64,000 bases of DNA from an uncultured Christensenella sp. (GTDB taxonomy: Bacteria > Bacillota > Clostridia > Christensenellales > Pumilibacteraceae): assembly GCA_910577435.1 (NCBI GenBank), contig CAJTLV010000004.1, forward strand, positions 92,240 to 156,239, in the 5' to 3' direction. Below, piece by piece: positions 61,006 through 64,000 of the stretch. How positions within the stretch are numbered: position 1 is the stretch's first letter; every line of letters begins with the position of its first letter. The position numbers and the translations under genes are program-made. The notes below the pieces were generated by a model, which saw only the letters and a program-made list of their open reading frames with translations, made no database searches and was not told where the DNA came from.

Positions 61006-61228
61006 ACAGCGTTTGCGCCTCGTCTTTCGACGCTTTTTCATTTAGAGACTTTACGACGAACGTTATCGGCTGTCCCAGCCGAATTTCCACTTCGTCGCCT
61101 ATTTTAAGAGTATATGACGGTTTGACAGCTCTGCCGCCTACATATACCTTGCCTGCGTCGCACGCTTCCGCCGCGACTGTACGCCGTTTAATAAGTCTGG
61201 AAACTTTTAAGAACTTATCTATACGCAT
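60986..61228 (-). CDS. rqcP: RqcP-like S4-domain RNA-binding protein
   Basis: An 80-residue S4-domain protein (RIDKFLKVSRLIKRRTVAAEA, then KVYVGGRAVKPSYTLKIGDEVEI), matching RqcP/YabO, which helps C-terminal tail addition on stalled ribosomes in Bacillota. First gene of the group with ispDF, ktrB and ktrA; it overlaps ispDF by 20 bases. Confidence 0.9.
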   Translation of the reverse strand: MRIDKFLKVSRLIKRRTVAAEACDAGKVYVGGRAVKPSYTLKIGDEVEIRLGQPITFVVKSLNEKASKDEAQTLYEIRNK

Positions 61229-61324
61229 AACTTATATATTATATCACCGTACAAATCAAAACGCAAATGTTTTTAAGCCGTTGATTTTCGGCGAAAAGAT
61301 CGTTTTGATTCGGCGGAAATGTGC

Positions 61325-61353
61325 TTGACAATGCATATAGTATATAGTATACT
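61325..61353 (+). promoter_or_regulatory. Promoter of the MATE gene with a 155-base leader
   Basis: TTGACA, 17-base spacer, TATACT. The leader to the MATE gene is about 165 bases and holds hairpins GAACTAT-TGT-ATAGTTC (61365-61381) and AACCGT-CGCA-ACGGTT (about 61410-61425). A second TATAAT near 61486 may be another -10. No known riboswitch pattern was recognised in it. Confidence 0.7.
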
Positions 61354-61524
61354 CTTGTTCAAAGCGAACTATTGTATAGTTCGATCGAATTTTCAGCTCA
61401 TCGGAGGACGAACCGTCGCAACGGTTACAGTCGATAAGATGTCGAGTGCGCTCGGATATTTAATATTCGGGCTTTTATTTTAGGTTATAATATCTGTATT
61501 GACGTTGTGCGGGTGAAAAAAAGT

Positions 61525-63006
61525 ATGCGAATAAGACTTTCCGATCATTTTAATTACGGGCGGCTTTTGCGGTTTGTTACGCCGCCGATCGTTATGATGG
61601 TGTTTACGAGTGTGTACAGCGTCGTTGACGGGCTTTTCGTGTCCAATTTCGTCGGCAAGGCGGCGCTTACCGCGATCAATCTCATATTTCCGCTTTTGCT
61701 CATTCTGGGAGCTGTCGGTCTTATGTTGGGTACCGGCGGCAGTGCGCTTATTTCCAAGATGATTGGCGAGGGCGAAAGTAAAAAAGCGAACAGAATATTC
61801 TCGATGCTCGTCATTGTCATTATTGCGGCGGGCGCGCTGTTTACGTTGGTCGGAGAATTTTTCGTGCCGAATATCGCGCGTCTTCTCGGTGCAGAGGGTG
61901 AAGTATATCACTACTGCGTACTGTACGGAAGAATACTGCTCGGCGTTATGCCGTTCTGTATGTCGCAGTTCGTGTTCCAGAGCTTTTTCGTGACCGCCGA
62001 AAAATCCAAGCTCGGTCTTATACTCACGGTAGCCGCCGGAGTTTTGAATATGGTGCTGGACGCTGTTTTCGTCGCCGCATTCGGATGGGGACTTGTCGGC
62101 GCGGCTGCGGCTACGGCGGCAAGTCAGGCTTTCGGCGGGATATTTCCGCTTGTGTATTTCGCGCGCAGAAACGACAGCTTATTGCGTTTTTCGAAACCGT
62201 TGTTCGACTTTCGCGCACTGGCAAAGAGCGCGGCAAACGGCTCGTCGGAGTTTCTGTCTAATATTTCCGCGTCGGTAGTGACGATTTTGTATAACAATCA
62301 GCTTATGCGTCTCGTCGGTGACGACGGCGTGGCGGCTTACGGTGCTATTATGTACGTGGCGATGATTTTCTTATCGGTATTTATGGGTTTTTCGGTCGGC
62401 GTGTCTCCCGTTGTAGGCTACCATTACGGAGCGAAAGACGTATCCGAGTTGAAGAATCTGTTCGGGAAAAGTCTTGTCATCGTAACGGCGTTCGGGGTAG
62501 TGATGGCCGGTTTGTCGGAGGCTCTCGCGTCGCCGCTATGTAAAATGTTCGTAGGTTATGACGTCGATCTGTACGAAATGACTGTTCGCGGGTTTAGAAT
62601 TTATTCATTCTGCTTTTTACTATGCGGGTACAGCATATTCGCTTCCGGATTTTTTACGGCATTGAACAACGGACTGGCGTCTGCGGCAATTTCATTCCTG
62701 CGAACGCTCGTATTTCAGATCGCCGCAGTAATGTTATTGCCGCTCGCTATGGGGCTGGACGGCGTATGGTGCGCGTCCATCGTCGCAGAGGGTGTGTCGC
62801 TCGCGGTAAGCGCCGCATTTATTATCGGTTACCGCAAGAGATACGGTTATATGGGCAAAACGATAATATGTGCGGACGTCGACGGCAAAATCGCGGAGGG
62901 TGAAGCGTCGGTCGACGAAACCGAATACATAAATACGGAAGAGGACACCGTAAACTGGGAGTGGAACGCCACAAACGAGGAGGAGGCAGAATATAAAACG
63001 TCCTGA
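61525..63006 (+). CDS. MATE-family multidrug/Na+ antiporter
   Basis: A 493-residue protein with 12 hydrophobic segments. Family marks: PPIVMMVFTSVYSVVDGLFV near the N-terminus (first helices), GTGGSALISKMIGEGE, and the internal repeat half beginning near NGSSEFLSNISASVVTILYN. It exports cationic compounds in exchange for Na+ or H+. The C-terminal 45 residues are an added acidic tail (GEASVDETEYINTEEDTVNW). The start at 61525 is one of several (GTG at 61507, 61513); none has a strong ribosome site. Confidence 0.9.
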   Translation: MRIRLSDHFNYGRLLRFVTPPIVMMVFTSVYSVVDGLFVSNFVGKAALTAINLIFPLLLILGAVGLMLGTGGSALISKMIGEGESKKANRIFSMLVIVIIAAGALFTLVGEFFVPNIARLLGAEGEVYHYCVLYGRILLGVMPFCMSQFVFQSFFVTAEKSKLGLILTVAAGVLNMVLDAVFVAAFGWGLVGAAAATAASQAFGGIFPLVYFARRNDSLLRFSKPLFDFRALAKSAANGSSEFLSNISASVVTILYNNQLMRLVGDDGVAAYGAIMYVAMIFLSVFMGFSVGVSPVVGYHYGAKDVSELKNLFGKSLVIVTAFGVVMAGLSEALASPLCKMFVGYDVDLYEMTVRGFRIYSFCFLLCGYSIFASGFFTALNNGLASAAISFLRTLVFQIAAVMLLPLAMGLDGVWCASIVAEGVSLAVSAAFIIGYRKRYGYMGKTIICADVDGKIAEGEASVDETEYINTEEDTVNWEWNATNEEEAEYKTS

Positions 63007-63048
63007 AAAAAATTTTTGAAAAATTTTTATAAAAAGGGCGAAAAACGC

Positions 63049-63077
63049 TTGACAATATAAATAGGCTGTGGTATCAT
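63049..63077 (+). promoter_or_regulatory. Promoter of the rRNA operon
   Basis: TTGACA, 17-base spacer, TATCAT, with an A/T-rich stretch directly upstream (63001-63040) like an UP element. It lies about 175 bases before the 16S 5' end. Confidence 0.85.
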
Positions 63078-63252
63078 ACGTAAGCTGTCTCGTGAAGTGA
63101 CGGCAACGCACATTAAAAAGTGAATAGATTTTAGCAAATTGTACTTTCTTTAATAAAACAAAGTCAATGATTTATGTCAGTATGTTTTTGAGAAAGAATC
63201 GGTTAACTTTTTTATTTTTCGATAGCTAAAAGAGAAATCTTTGGTTATACAA

Positions 63253-64000
<748 letters not shown>

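Overview
The window holds two unlike blocks: the right-hand part of a prophage (1 to about 32.45 kb, every gene on the + strand) and a stretch of host chromosome (about 32.7 kb to the end). The host looks like an anaerobic Gram-positive Bacillota, probably class Clostridia. The support is the partial 16S rRNA at the right end, a T-box-controlled thrS, a KtrAB potassium system, a fused IspDF, a XerS-like recombinase and consensus sigma-A promoters. A Christensenellales-like lineage is a guess and was not tested.

Prophage, structural part (1-8041). This is a contractile-tail module: tube C-terminus, a tail assembly chaperone with a likely -1 frameshift, tape measure, Dit-like protein, baseplate plug, hub, spike, gp25-like wedge, baseplate J and a tail protein I-like gene.

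Prophage, diversity-generating retroelement (8043-12006). A tail-fibre gene ends in a variable repeat (VR1). It is followed by a small gene, avd, the template repeat (TR) and a reverse transcriptase with YMDD. A second variable repeat (VR2) ends another gene (18302-19183) about 7 kb past the reverse transcriptase, inside the accessory cargo. VR1 differs from the TR at 20 positions and VR2 at 15, and each of these falls on a TR adenine. Both VRs are followed by a hairpin with a similar 6-nt loop.

Prophage, lysis-like and cargo part (12003-32445). Small membrane proteins, an HExxH membrane protein and a RelB/YafQ pair are followed by about 40 small accessory genes. These appear to form three transcription units, each starting from a copy of the same promoter with an inverted repeat in its spacer (14173, 19298, 24410). 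The third unit carries an adenine methyltransferase, an MTA/SAH nucleosidase, a cytosine methyltransferase, a MazG-like protein and a Gp37/Gp68 (DUF5131) protein. No integrase, terminase, capsid gene or endolysin is visible; the left part of the element is outside the window.

Host part. tgt, a YgjP-like metallopeptidase, ruvC and asnA form a + strand group. An NlpC/P60 lipoprotein, tRNA-Trp, proC, rnhA and a TVP38/DedA-like membrane protein follow. thrS sits behind a T-box leader. A XerS-like recombinase and a PadR-type regulator carrying membrane segments lie on the - strand. Divergent from the regulator is a 3937-residue surface protein with a polyglycine domain, many cadherin/Ig-like modules and a C-terminal membrane anchor. 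Then comes the - strand operon rqcP-ispDF-ktrB-ktrA, a MATE exporter, and the start of an rRNA operon with its own promoter.
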